Made by a program: the position numbers and the translations under genes. The notes under the pieces were generated by a model, which saw only the letters and a list, made by a program, of their open reading frames with translations, searched no databases and had not been told where the DNA came from. 64,000 bases of DNA from Alphaproteobacteria bacterium (GTDB taxonomy: Bacteria; Pseudomonadota; Alphaproteobacteria; Caulobacterales; Hyphomonadaceae), in NCBI GenBank assembly GCA_018830285.1, contig JAHJSB010000023.1, forward strand, positions 62,001-126,000. Reading direction: 5' to 3'. Below, piece by piece: positions 7,742 to 15,666 of the stretch. Position 1 is the stretch's first letter; each line of letters starts with the position of its first letter.

Positions 7742-9136
7742 ATGACCGACCCGCTTGATCGCGCCATGCACCATGCCCGCGCTTGGCTGGACGGCCTGGA
7801 CACGGCCCCGGTGGGTGGCCGAGCCACCGCAGATGCCCTCAGGGACGCGCTGGGAGGCCCCTTGCCCGAAACAGGCGCAGACGCCGGCGAGATCATCGAC
7901 GCCCTTGCGGCCGGCGCTGGTCCGGGCCTGCACGCCAATGCCGGCGGCCGGTTCTTTGCCTGGGTGATGGCCGGCTCGCTGCCGTCGGCGGTGGCCGCCG
8001 ACTGGCTGGTATCCGCGTGGGACCAGAATTCCGGCATGTTTACCGTCGCGCCATCGACGACGATCATCGAGGAAATCACCGGGGGGTGGCTGAAGGACCT
8101 GTTCGGCTTGCCGCCGGAATGCTCGTTCGCGTTTACGACAGGCTGCCAGCTTGCGCATGTCACGGCGCTGGCTGTTGCCCGCCATGCCGTATTGGAGCAG
8201 GCGGGTTGGGATGTCGGACGTGACGGGCTGTACGGCGCGCCGCCCATCCGTGTCCTGACGAGTGCCAACCGCCACAACACGCTGGACGCCGCCGTGCGCT
8301 ATCTCGGCATGGGCGAGGCGCACATGGAGGGCGTCGCCACGGGTGAATTCGGTAACATGCTGGCCGAGGACCTTGCGGAAAAGCTCTCCGGGCCGGCGCG
8401 GCCGACGATACTTTGCCTCAATGCCGCTGACCTCAATGTCGGGACGTTCGATGATTTTGCGACGCTTGTCCCGATTGCGAAGGCGGCGGGCGCCTGGGTG
8501 CATGTGGACGGGGCATTCGGGCTGTTTGCCCGGACATCGCCCGCCTATCGCGCCCTGACGGAAGGGATCGACCTGGCTGACAGCTGGGCGACCGACGGAC
8601 ACAAGTGGCTGAACGTGCCCTATGATTGCGGCATGGCCTTTGTGCGCGACGCGGCGGCTCACCATGCGGCGATTGCCAAGGGCGCGGCCTATCTGTCGCC
8701 CAGCCCGGATGTGCGGGATCCGTCAGACTGGAACTTTGAACTGTCGCGCCGTGCGCGTGCGGTTCCGGTCTATGCGGCGCTGCGGGAACTTGGTCGCGCC
8801 GGTGTCGCGGACCTGGTGGAGCGCTGCTGCAGGCATTGTGTGTCGCTGGTGAGCGGCCTCGGTGCCTTGCCGGGAGCCCGCGCCCTGAATGTGCCGGTGC
8901 TGAACCAGGGGCTTGTCCGGTTTGAGCGTGCCGGTGCAACGGATACGGAGAATGATGCCTTTACCGACGAGGTCATCCGCCGGACCAATGCGACGGGAGA
9001 GGCGTTTTTCTCGGGAACGACATGGAACGGCGTCCGGGCGATGCGGGTCAGCGTGGTGAGCTGGCGGACAGATCAGCACGACGTGTCCCGGTCCATTGCT
9101 GCGGTTGCGGGTGTCCTGTCAGAGGCCGAGACATAG
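7742..9136 (+). CDS. PLP-dependent group II decarboxylase (aromatic amino acid/diaminobutyrate decarboxylase type)
   Basis: Fold-type I PLP enzyme of 464 residues, probably decarboxylating an amino acid to an amine. Landmarks are GGRFFAWVMAGSLPSAVAADWL, WDQNSGMFTVAPSTTIIEE, TTGCQLAHVTALA (aldehyde-side loop), HVDGAFG with the PLP-pyridine Asp, and DGHKWLNVPYDCG with Schiff-base Lys288. The ribosome binding site CCAGGAGG sits just upstream of ATG 7742. The N-terminus suits the AADC/PanP/DABA-decarboxylase group, but substrate cannot be assigned. It is monocistronic, divergent from udk and convergent with the second CAP gene. Confidence 0.88.
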   Translation: MTDPLDRAMHHARAWLDGLDTAPVGGRATADALRDALGGPLPETGADAGEIIDALAAGAGPGLHANAGGRFFAWVMAGSLPSAVAADWLVSAWDQNSGMFTVAPSTTIIEEITGGWLKDLFGLPPECSFAFTTGCQLAHVTALAVARHAVLEQAGWDVGRDGLYGAPPIRVLTSANRHNTLDAAVRYLGMGEAHMEGVATGEFGNMLAEDLAEKLSGPARPTILCLNAADLNVGTFDDFATLVPIAKAAGAWVHVDGAFGLFARTSPAYRALTEGIDLADSWATDGHKWLNVPYDCGMAFVRDAAAHHAAIAKGAAYLSPSPDVRDPSDWNFELSRRARAVPVYAALRELGRAGVADLVERCCRHCVSLVSGLGALPGARALNVPVLNQGLVRFERAGATDTENDAFTDEVIRRTNATGEAFFSGTTWNGVRAMRVSVVSWRTDQHDVSRSIAAVAGVLSEAET

Positions 9137-9139
9137 AAA

Positions 9140-9165
9140 GCCCGGCCCCTGTGAAGGGACCGGGC
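9140..9165 (-). terminator. Hairpin between convergent genes
   Basis: An 11-base stem (GCCCGGCCCCT with AGGGACCGGGC, one mismatch) and a four-base loop. On the minus strand it is followed by TTTCTATGTCT, so it best serves the CAP-protein gene; on the plus strand no T-run follows. It may work weakly in both directions. Confidence 0.5.
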
Positions 9166-9191
9166 CGTGACTATGAGGTGCGTTGTGGCCT

Positions 9192-10010
9192 CTATTGGCC
9201 GGTGACAATGGGGCCGCGTATGGCGAATTCGGTATTGTTGCGGGCAATGTCCAGCGTGAGATAGGCCTGTTGGCCAGGCTGCAGCGCGCCGGTCATTGTC
9301 GAGCCATAGCCGCGTGCGATCGTATCACCTGCGGGTGAGGTCAGGCGCCAGGCGACGGGCTGGAGGTCCTTGTCTTCGAATGTCGCGCGAATGTTCTCGT
9401 CTCCGGAAATGTGCACGGGCAGGGGCGCTTGCAGCTGTCCGTCGACGCGAGCGAAGAGCTGGACAATATAGGTCCGGCCATTGCCCGTCGCGACACCGAT
9501 GCCGGTGTGCGTGAAGGCGCTGCGGGTCATGTTGTCTGCATTGACGGGATCGTGGCGGAGGGCCCCGAACAAGTCAGGGGCGTCATGCTCACCTTCGACG
9601 ATGGCAATGTTGGCACCCGCAGCGCCGATCAGCACGGTGCGGTCAATCATGCGGACGCGTTCAAGATGGCTGCGGCCTTCGGGATCGGCATGGCCGGCAT
9701 AATCGCGGGCCGCCATGTCCATGGCGTGGATGCGTGCGGCCTGTTCGAGCGAAGCGAGCGGCACGAGGGCGGCCTTGTTCTCGCCGGCGCGAACGCGGTC
9801 GGTAGCGTCAATCAGCTGGCGCTCAAGCCGGGCGTCCTGTTTCGAATCACCCTGACTGTCGTAGCAGGCGCTGACTTCCTGGTTGAAGACAGCTGGATCC
9901 AGCGACAAGCCATCGGCGAGATCGCATGTGGAGGCTGCCGTCGCCGGCAATGTGAGCGCCGCAATGGCCAGCACTGACAATGACATAAATCTGTAACGTG
10001 TCTGTAACAT
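9192..10010 (-). CDS. Secreted CAP/SCP-domain protein (second of two)
   Basis: Exported protein of 272 residues from ATG 10010. The signal peptide runs to about residue 24 (SLSVLAIAALTLPATAAS). The CAP domain lies at about 55-175: LIDATDRVRAGENKAALVPL, RIHAMDMAARDYAGHADPEGRSHLERV, GANIAIVEGEH, NADNMTRSAFTHTGIGVA. A beta-rich C-terminal tail of about 90 residues follows. An ATG at 9986 (MSLSVLA) is also possible and would leave the Pho-box-like repeat entirely upstream. The long in-frame extension to 10151 runs through a terminator hairpin and is not credible. It is a paralogue in layout of the protein at 5976-6830. Confidence 0.85.
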   Translation of the reverse strand: MLQTRYRFMSLSVLAIAALTLPATAASTCDLADGLSLDPAVFNQEVSACYDSQGDSKQDARLERQLIDATDRVRAGENKAALVPLASLEQAARIHAMDMAARDYAGHADPEGRSHLERVRMIDRTVLIGAAGANIAIVEGEHDAPDLFGALRHDPVNADNMTRSAFTHTGIGVATGNGRTYIVQLFARVDGQLQAPLPVHISGDENIRATFEDKDLQPVAWRLTSPAGDTIARGYGSTMTGALQPGQQAYLTLDIARNNTEFAIRGPIVTGQ

Positions 10011-10023
10011 AAATGTCACAATA
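9991..10023. promoter_or_regulatory. Pho-box-like 11-bp direct repeat upstream of the second CAP gene
   Basis: Three head-to-tail 11-mers begin CTGTAAC, CTGTAAC and ATGTCAC. This resembles the PhoB binding consensus of 7-base CTGTCAT units each followed by four A/T-rich bases. Matches are 5 of 7 per unit and the repeats read on the strand opposite the gene. It overlaps or immediately precedes the start codon depending on which ATG is used. Confidence 0.35.
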
Positions 10024-10110
10024 CTTTTGCGACACTTCCATGTCAATGAAATTTGGTCCGGATACAGAATTGCGTATCTTTCTTCGCTTTTGATTCCGGG
10101 CATTTGCGCA

Positions 10111-10141
10111 AAGAAAAAGGGCCGCCCCGAAGGACGGCCCT
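10111..10141 (-). terminator. Rho-independent terminator of pnp
   Basis: On the minus strand AGGGCCGTCC and GGCGGCCCT pair around a TTCG-containing loop (arms 10118-10126 and 10132-10141), followed directly by TTTTTCTT. It lies 29 bases beyond the pnp stop codon, closing the rimP-to-pnp block. Confidence 0.85.
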
Positions 10142-10169
10142 GATTGGTCACCTACAAGAAACTGTAAGC

Positions 10170-12299
10170 TTATTCTTCGCCAGCTGCGCCTTCGAGCTGC
10201 TTGCCGGTTGCCTGGTCGATGACTTTCATCGACAGGCGGACTTTGCCACGGTCATCGAAGCCCATGAGCTTGACCCAGACCTTGTCGCCTTCCTTGACGA
10301 GTTCCTTCGGGTGACCGATGCGCTCGTTCGCCATTTGTGACACGTGCACCAGACCATCCTTGGGGCCGAAGAAGTTCACGAAGATGCCGAAGTCTTTCAG
10401 GCCAACAACTGTGCCCTGATAGATTTCGCCGATCTCGGCTTCAGCGGTGATCTCCTTGATCATCTTCATGGCTTTCTCGATGGCCGGACGGTCGAGCGCA
10501 GAAATCTGCACAGTGCCGTCATCATCAATGTTCACCTTGGCGCCGGATTCTTCAACGATGCCGCGGATGACCTTGCCGCCGGAACCGATGACGTCACGGA
10601 TCTTGTCGGTTGGCACTTTCATGATTTCCATCTGGGGTGCGTTTTCCGACAGGGCATCACGCGACGTGTCGAGGGCTTTCGCCATTTCGGCGAGAATGTG
10701 CATGCGCCCACCCTTGGCCTGCTCGAGCGCCGTTTTCATGATGTCCTTGGTGATACCCGCGATCTTGATGTCCATCTGTAGCGAGGTCAGGCCCTTTTCG
10801 GTACCTGCGACCTTGAAGTCCATGTCGCCGAGGTGGTCTTCGTCGCCGAGGATGTCGGAAAGGACGGCAATGCCGTCGGCTTCCTTGATCAGGCCCATGG
10901 CGATACCCGACACGGGACGGGTGATCGGCACGCCGGCATCCATCATCGCGAGCGAACAGCCACATACGGTTGCCATCGAGGACGAGCCGTTTGACTCGGT
11001 GATCTCGGAGACGAGGCGGATCGTGTACGGGAACTCGGCGTGGTCAGGCAGGACAGCCTGGAGTGCGCGCCATGCGAGTTTGCCGTGTCCGGTTTCGCGA
11101 CGGTTGGTACCGCCCATGCGGCCTGTTTCGCCGACCGAGTAGGGCGGGAAGTTGTAGTGCAGCATGAATTTCGACTTCGACGTGCCACCGAGACCGTCGA
11201 TGAACTGTTCGTCATCGCTGGTGCCGAGTGTTGTCACGCAGATCGCCTGCGTCTCACCGCGTGTGAACAGCGACGAGCCGTGCGTACGTGGCAGGAAGCC
11301 TGCGAGGGCTTCGATTGGACGGACCTGATCGAGCGAACGGCCGTCGATACGCTTGCCGGTTTTCAGGATGTCACCGCGAACCACACTGGCTTCGGCTTCC
11401 TTGAAAGCGGCTTTGAACGTGTCGGCGGTCATTTCGCCCGGCGCGTCTTCGGTGCCGACGAAGGCAGCCTTGGCGGTGTCGCGGGCAGCGCCCACGGCCG
11501 ACTGGCGTTCCAGCTTTTCGGTCAACGAATAGGCCTTGGACAGGTCCTTGCCGACGAGCTTCTGGATCGCCGAGAGTTCCTTGGAATGGTCTTCCGCTTC
11601 GAACTCGAATGGCTCCTTGGCGGCTTTTTCAGCCAGGTCGATGATCGCATCGATGATGGGCTGAATGGCATCATGGCCGGCCATGACAGCGCCGAGCATA
11701 ACGTCTTCCGACAATTCATAGGCTTCCGATTCCACCATCATCACGGCATCGGCCGTGCCGGCCATGACGAGGTCGAGTTCGGACTCTTCGAGTTCATCGA
11801 TGGTCGGGTTGATGATGTACTCACCATCCTTGTAGCCAACGCGTGCGGCGCCGATCGGGCCCATGAAGGGGGCGCCGGACAGGACGAGCGCGGCGGACGC
11901 GCCGATCATGCCGAGGATATCGGGATCATTCTCGAGATCGTAGGACATGCAGGTCAGGACGACCTGGACTTCGTTCTTGAAGCCCTTGACGAAGAGCGGG
12001 CGGATCGGACGGTCGATCAGGCGCGAGGTCAGCGTCTCTTTTTCGGTCGGGCGACCTTCACGCTTGAAGAAGCCGCCTGGGATGCGGCCTGAAGCGTAAT
12101 ATTTTTCCATATAGTTGACGGTCAGGGGGAAGAAGTCCTGGCCGGGCTTTGCCGACTTGGCGAAGCAGGCGGTCGCGAGGACCGTGGTGTCCCCATAAGT
12201 GACCATAACGGCGCCGTCAGCCTGACGTGCCACCTGGCCCGTCTCAATTGTCAGCGTGCGTCCCGCCCATTCCAGCGACACGGAGTGTTTATTAAACAT
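10170..12299 (-). CDS. pnp: Polyribonucleotide nucleotidyltransferase (PNPase)
   Basis: 3'-to-5' phosphorolytic exoribonuclease of the degradosome, 709 residues. Order seen: first RNase PH domain ([21 protein letters not shown] through [12 protein letters not shown]), helical linker with [12 protein letters not shown], second catalytic RNase PH domain ([47 protein letters not shown]), KH domain ([29 protein letters not shown]) and C-terminal S1 domain ([26 protein letters not shown]). It follows rpsO across a terminator hairpin, the usual arrangement in which readthrough and RNase-dependent autoregulation set PNPase levels. Confidence 0.98.
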   Translation of the reverse strand: MFNKHSVSLEWAGRTLTIETGQVARQADGAVMVTYGDTTVLATACFAKSAKPGQDFFPLTVNYMEKYYASGRIPGGFFKREGRPTEKETLTSRLIDRPIRPLFVKGFKNEVQVVLTCMSYDLENDPDILGMIGASAALVLSGAPFMGPIGAARVGYKDGEYIINPTIDELEESELDLVMAGTADAVMMVESEAYELSEDVMLGAVMAGHDAIQPIIDAIIDLAEKAAKEPFEFEAEDHSKELSAIQKLVGKDLSKAYSLTEKLERQSAVGAARDTAKAAFVGTEDAPGEMTADTFKAAFKEAEASVVRGDILKTGKRIDGRSLDQVRPIEALAGFLPRTHGSSLFTRGETQAICVTTLGTSDDEQFIDGLGGTSKSKFMLHYNFPPYSVGETGRMGGTNRRETGHGKLAWRALQAVLPDHAEFPYTIRLVSEITESNGSSSMATVCGCSLAMMDAGVPITRPVSGIAMGLIKEADGIAVLSDILGDEDHLGDMDFKVAGTEKGLTSLQMDIKIAGITKDIMKTALEQAKGGRMHILAEMAKALDTSRDALSENAPQMEIMKVPTDKIRDVIGSGGKVIRGIVEESGAKVNIDDDGTVQISALDRPAIEKAMKMIKEITAEAEIGEIYQGTVVGLKDFGIFVNFFGPKDGLVHVSQMANERIGHPKELVKEGDKVWVKLMGFDDRGKVRLSMKVIDQATGKQLEGAAGEE

Positions 12300-12321
12300 T
12301 TCGGTTTCTTTCTTTTCACAT

Positions 12322-12359
12322 ACGAAAAGCCCGCCGCGGCCCTATTGCCCGGCGGGCTT
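12322..12359 (-). terminator. Terminator hairpin between rpsO and pnp
   Basis: On the minus strand a 10-base stem AAGCCCGCCG/CGGCGGGCTT encloses a 13-base loop and is followed by TTCGTATG. It lies 13 bases after the rpsO stop. As in other bacteria it is probably a partial terminator that lets some transcripts continue into pnp. Confidence 0.75.
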
Positions 12360-12372
12360 GTTTCTTGCGGAC

Positions 12373-12642
12373 CTAGCGGCGGATGCCGAGTTCCGTGATG
12401 AGCGTCGTGTAGCGCGCCTCATCCTTACCTTTGACATAGTCAAGAAGCTTCCGGCGCGTGGCGACCATGGTCAGCAAGCCGCGGCGGGAGTGGTTGTCTT
12501 TTTTGTTGGTCTTGAAGTGGTCGGTCAGGTTGTTGATGCGTTCCGTCAGGATCGCAACCTGCACTTCCGGGGAGCCTGTATCACCTGCCTTGATGGCAAA
12601 TTTCTTGATCAGTTCCTGCTTCTTTTCAGCCGTAATCGACAT
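12373..12642 (-). CDS. rpsO: 30S ribosomal protein S15
   Basis: Primary 16S rRNA-binding protein of the small-subunit platform, 89 residues, the standard length. Clear signatures are [30 protein letters not shown], then [25 protein letters not shown] and the C-terminal [13 protein letters not shown]. It is preceded by a 248-base leader/intergenic region from truB that ends in a small TCGCC/GGCGA hairpin 20 bases before the start. S15 is known to repress its own leader in several phyla. Confidence 0.98.
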   Translation of the reverse strand: MSITAEKKQELIKKFAIKAGDTGSPEVQVAILTERINNLTDHFKTNKKDNHSRRGLLTMVATRRKLLDYVKGKDEARYTTLITELGIRR

Positions 12643-12661
12643 CGGGTCTCTTTCAATAAAA

Positions 12662-12675
12662 TCGCCAAAAGGCGA
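12662..12675 (-). promoter_or_regulatory. Small hairpin in the rpsO leader
   Basis: TCGCC and GGCGA pair around TTTT on the minus strand, followed by TTTTATT, 20 bases upstream of the rpsO start. It could be part of an S15-responsive leader or a weak intrinsic terminator. The stem is only five base pairs, so this is tentative. Confidence 0.3.
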
Positions 12676-12851
12676 AAGGTTTCAACGTGTTGCGGCCTCA
12701 TGGACGCGGGGGTTCGGGGAGAGATCGGGGCCTGGTGTCCGGTGCCGGGATGTCGTCCAGCAGGGGATTCAGGACGATATTCGCCTCAAGGGGCGGCTTA
12801 TGGCGGATTTAGGCCCCTTTGGGAAGGGGGCGGGGTGATATGGATGCGGGC

Positions 12852-12884
12852 GTGGCGGGGGTGCGCCGAGGGGGTGGCAGGGTA
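12852..12884 (+). repeat. Three degenerate 11-bp G-rich tandem units between truB and rpsO
   Basis: In phase at 11-base steps: GTGGCGGGGGT, GCGCCGAGGGG, GTGGCAGGGTA. The first and last fit the GTGGCARGGGG consensus and the middle one is diverged. The surrounding 12800-12890 stretch is also G-rich on the plus strand. It lies just downstream of the truB stop. Confidence 0.5.
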
Positions 12885-12890
12885 GGGATC

Positions 12891-13853
12891 TCAGGCGCTT
12901 TGGACTTCGCGAATGTTGAACACGCGGACCGGCTCGAAATGGCCGGCGCGGACGTCGCCGAGGGCCACGGCGGTGCCGTTGCAGGTGGCGAGCGCCAGGC
13001 GGTCGTCCTCATCGGCCGGGTTGCGCGCCTCGCGCCAGGCTTCGACGACATGCGGCATCAGCATGATGGTGCGGCCCTGGCGCAGGTTGGCGGCGTCGGC
13101 AGGGCTGACAGCGAGGTCCGGAATGCCGGTCAGGACCGACTGGAGCGGCTTGAGGGCGGCGAGCAGGTCTGATTTCTCGGTCATCTCCTGCAGGGCCGAG
13201 ATGGCGACGGCGTCGGGCGCGGCAAAGGCGCCGACGCGGGTGCGGCGCAACTGGCTGATATGGCCTTCGCATTCGAGATCGAAGGCGAGATCGCGAGCCA
13301 TGGCGCGGACATAGAATCCCTTGCCGGACGTGACATGGATCACCGTGTGGTCGGCATCGGGCATGCCGATGACGCTGGCCGAATGGACCATGACTTCGCG
13401 GGGCTTCAGTTCGAAATCCTCGCCTTCGCGGGCCAGGTCATAGGCGCGCTTGCCATCGACCTTGATGGCGGAGAATTTCGGCGGGACCTGTTCGATCACA
13501 CCGAGATAATTGGTGAGCGCAGCTTCTACAGCTTCACGGGTCGGACGGGTGACGGATGTCGCGGTGACTTCGCCTTCGGCGTCCTGGCTTGCGGTCGAGA
13601 CCCCCCATTGGATAGTGAAGACATATTCCTTCTCGGAATCCATCGCCCATTGCACGGTCTTGGTCGCTTCGCCAAAGGCGATCGGCAGGATGCCGTCGGC
13701 GAGGGGGTCCAGTGTTCCGCCATGACCGACCTTTTCGGCATTATAGAGCCGCTTGAGGATGGCCACGGCCTGGGTCGAGGTCATTTCGACGGGCTTGAAC
13801 AGGTTCAGCCATCCGCTGACCGGATCGCCTTTGCGTTTTCTCTGGCGGGCCAA
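12891..13853 (-). CDS. truB: tRNA pseudouridine(55) synthase
   Basis: Makes pseudouridine 55 in the T-loop of tRNAs. Landmarks are GWLNLFKPVEMTSTQAV, KVGHGGTLDPLADGILPIAFGEATK with the catalytic Asp, KEYVFTIQWGVSTASQDAEGE and DLAREGEDFELKPREV. A TTG at 13853 is chosen as start: AGGAG lies seven bases upstream, and the resulting N-terminus MARQRKRKGDPVSGW is what TruB homologues show. The ATG at 13907 would add 18 Arg/Ser-rich residues with no matching ribosome site. The product has 320 residues including a C-terminal PUA-like region. Confidence 0.95.
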   Translation of the reverse strand: MARQRKRKGDPVSGWLNLFKPVEMTSTQAVAILKRLYNAEKVGHGGTLDPLADGILPIAFGEATKTVQWAMDSEKEYVFTIQWGVSTASQDAEGEVTATSVTRPTREAVEAALTNYLGVIEQVPPKFSAIKVDGKRAYDLAREGEDFELKPREVMVHSASVIGMPDADHTVIHVTSGKGFYVRAMARDLAFDLECEGHISQLRRTRVGAFAAPDAVAISALQEMTEKSDLLAALKPLQSVLTGIPDLAVSPADAANLRQGRTIMLMPHVVEAWREARNPADEDDRLALATCNGTAVALGDVRAGHFEPVRVFNIREVQSA

Positions 13854-13973
13854 ATCGTGTCTCCTGCTGGCCCGGGAGCGGTTCGAACGCTGGCGGGCCA
13901 TCTTCATGCTGGCATATCAAACGGAAGGCGCGGCCATAGGCTGGCTGGCTGGCGGCGTCAACCGCCGGGCCTG

Positions 13974-14630
13974 TCAGGACGCGGTTTTGAGCCGTTCCGC
14001 CTCGGCGTCTTCTTCGTCGGCGTCGAAGAGGAGTTCCGGCTCGCCGTGCGATGTCGTCATGTCGTCATGCCGCGGGGGAGGGGAGGCCATCCGGGCGGAT
14101 TTTGGCAGTTTGAGGTCAACGATATCGAGATTGAGATCGAATTCGCCGACGGTTTCGGTGTCGCCGGTATCCATCTTGTGGCGAACCACGTCGCGAATCT
14201 TCGCGAGCACGTCCCGATTGTCGTCGACAATCGGGATCTGGCGCCCGTCAGACGTGCCGATGGTGAGGCGGTGATAAGGCTCTCGCCGTCTGATCTTCGC
14301 GGCAATCATGGCGGCCCGCGTGCCGAGGAACAGGCCGAGCAATACGAGCACACCGCCGACAAACAGGGCGACAAGGCCCGATTCCTGGCCGGGGGTCAGC
14401 ATCCACCAGGCAAGCGCGACGAGCCCGAAGAACAGGTTGGCGACGCAGAGCGTGGCATGAAGGCTCTGGGACTTGCGGTTGCGCGGCATGTCCCATGGCG
14501 CAAACTCCATCGATTCAATGGACATGGTGGCGATACGGCGAATCGCGATCGTGTCATCGCCCATCTGTAGCGATGCGGAGGAGATTTCGCCGTGCCGGGC
14601 GCCCTCCATGTCGAGTGTCTGGCGGTCCAT
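13974..14630 (-). CDS. Membrane protein of unknown function, DUF6232-like, inside the rbfA-truB interval
   Basis: About 218 residues. An N-terminal beta-rich segment (DDTIAIRRIATMSIESMEFAPW) precedes two adjacent transmembrane helices (SLHATLCVANLFFGLVALAWW and SGLVALFVGGVLVLLGLFLG). A second PH-like segment follows (YHRLTIGTSDGRQIPIVDDNRDVLAKIRDVV) and then a charged, acidic C-terminus. This layout recalls DUF6232 proteins; the assignment is by eye. The ATG at 14630 is a choice among several and the N-terminus is uncertain. Homologous operons elsewhere have no gene here. Function is unknown. Confidence 0.7.
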   Translation of the reverse strand: MDRQTLDMEGARHGEISSASLQMGDDTIAIRRIATMSIESMEFAPWDMPRNRKSQSLHATLCVANLFFGLVALAWWMLTPGQESGLVALFVGGVLVLLGLFLGTRAAMIAAKIRRREPYHRLTIGTSDGRQIPIVDDNRDVLAKIRDVVRHKMDTGDTETVGEFDLNLDIVDLKLPKSARMASPPPRHDDMTTSHGEPELLFDADEEDAEAERLKTAS

Positions 14631-14723
14631 CCGGCCCCTGTCCCTGTCGCAAGGCCTGAACGGTCTCAACAGATCGCCGCCAAGTCAAATGACAAAGCGG
14701 ATAAGGCGCAGGCGAGGAGACGC

Positions 14724-15128
14724 CTAGTCCTGCTGCAGGTCGCGTTTCACGCGGGGGTCTGCCAGGAGGCGGTCGATATGTGTGGCTTCATCATAGGACT
14801 TGTCAGCAATGAAGCGGAGCTCGGGTGTGAACCGCATGTCGATCTCGCGGCTGAGACGCCCGCGCAGGAAGGGCGCAGCACGGGTGAGGGCGTCGGCCAG
14901 TTTCTGGCGGCCTTCATCCGTATCGTCGCCGAGCGGCGTGATGAAGACGTTGGCTCGGCGCAGGTCCGGCGAGCACCGCACTTCGCCAACCGTGATGATG
15001 ACGCCCGTGAGATCGGGATCGCGCAAATCCTCCCGCGAGAGGATGTCGGCGAGGGCATGACGGATGATTTCCCCGGCGCGCAGCTGGCGCTGGGATGGCA
15101 TTTTGGCGGCAGCGGGTTTACGGGCCAT
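14724..15128 (-). CDS. rbfA: Ribosome-binding factor A
   Basis: KH-type factor for late 30S maturation, 134 residues. Recognised by SQRQLRAGEIIRHALADILSRED, DPDLTGVIITVGEVRCSPDLRRANVFITPLG and LRFIADKSYDEATHIDRLL. The ATG at 15128 overlaps the stop codon of the upstream YcxB-like gene in a TGATG arrangement, so the two are translationally coupled. The longer frame to 15197 has no family match in its extra part. Confidence 0.96.
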   Translation of the reverse strand: MARKPAAAKMPSQRQLRAGEIIRHALADILSREDLRDPDLTGVIITVGEVRCSPDLRRANVFITPLGDDTDEGRQKLADALTRAAPFLRGRLSREIDMRFTPELRFIADKSYDEATHIDRLLADPRVKRDLQQD

Positions 15129-15655
15129 CAGTGAGCAGCCTTTTCCTGTAGGCGTGAGACGAAAGCGGCGCGGGCGGACTTGTCCTTGCCGAACCATGCG
15201 TCGGGGATGATCAGCGCATCAGCGCCATTGACGAGGACCGCGACGTGACCCCGTCCGGCCTTGACGGACGAAATCGATGACCAGTCCATGCGGGTTTCGA
15301 TGCCGCCCCGGCGGACGATGACCTGTTCGTCGTCCAGGGTGATATCAGTGCTGAGGGTCATTTCCGTGCCGCGTCCGAACTTGTGCCGGTAAGACCAGCG
15401 AATGAAGATGAGGTACCAGGCGATCCCGGCAAAGGCCGCGACCATCGCCGAGATGAACCATTGCCAATAGTCCGACAAGCCGATCAGCCGCATGGCCTCG
15501 CGCACCATGACCGCCATGCTGGCGGAAATGATCGGCGCCGTGACACCCGCATAGTAAACGGCCGTGGGCCCGACCGATCCGCCGCGCGTCAGGCGCGTCA
15601 GACGCTTCACATCCTTCTCGCGCAGGAGACCGGAGATGCGCAGCGGGTCTGACAT
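15128..15655 (-). CDS. YcxB-like membrane protein between infB and rbfA
   Basis: About 175 residues. Two transmembrane helices (TAVYYAGVTAPIISASMAV-type segment and WFISAMVAAFAGIAWYLIFI) are followed by a cytosolic PH-like domain: LDDEQVIVRRGGIETRMDWSSISSVKAGRGHVAVLV, ADALIIPDAWF, then an amphipathic end. This fits the YcxB C-terminal domain family. ATG 15655 has AGAGGCAGG upstream and lies 12 bases after the infB stop. Its stop overlaps the rbfA start. Function is unknown; position implies co-expression with translation factors. Confidence 0.75.
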   Translation of the reverse strand: MSDPLRISGLLREKDVKRLTRLTRGGSVGPTAVYYAGVTAPIISASMAVMVREAMRLIGLSDYWQWFISAMVAAFAGIAWYLIFIRWSYRHKFGRGTEMTLSTDITLDDEQVIVRRGGIETRMDWSSISSVKAGRGHVAVLVNGADALIIPDAWFGKDKSARAAFVSRLQEKAAH

Positions 15656-15666
15656 GGCGCCTGCCT

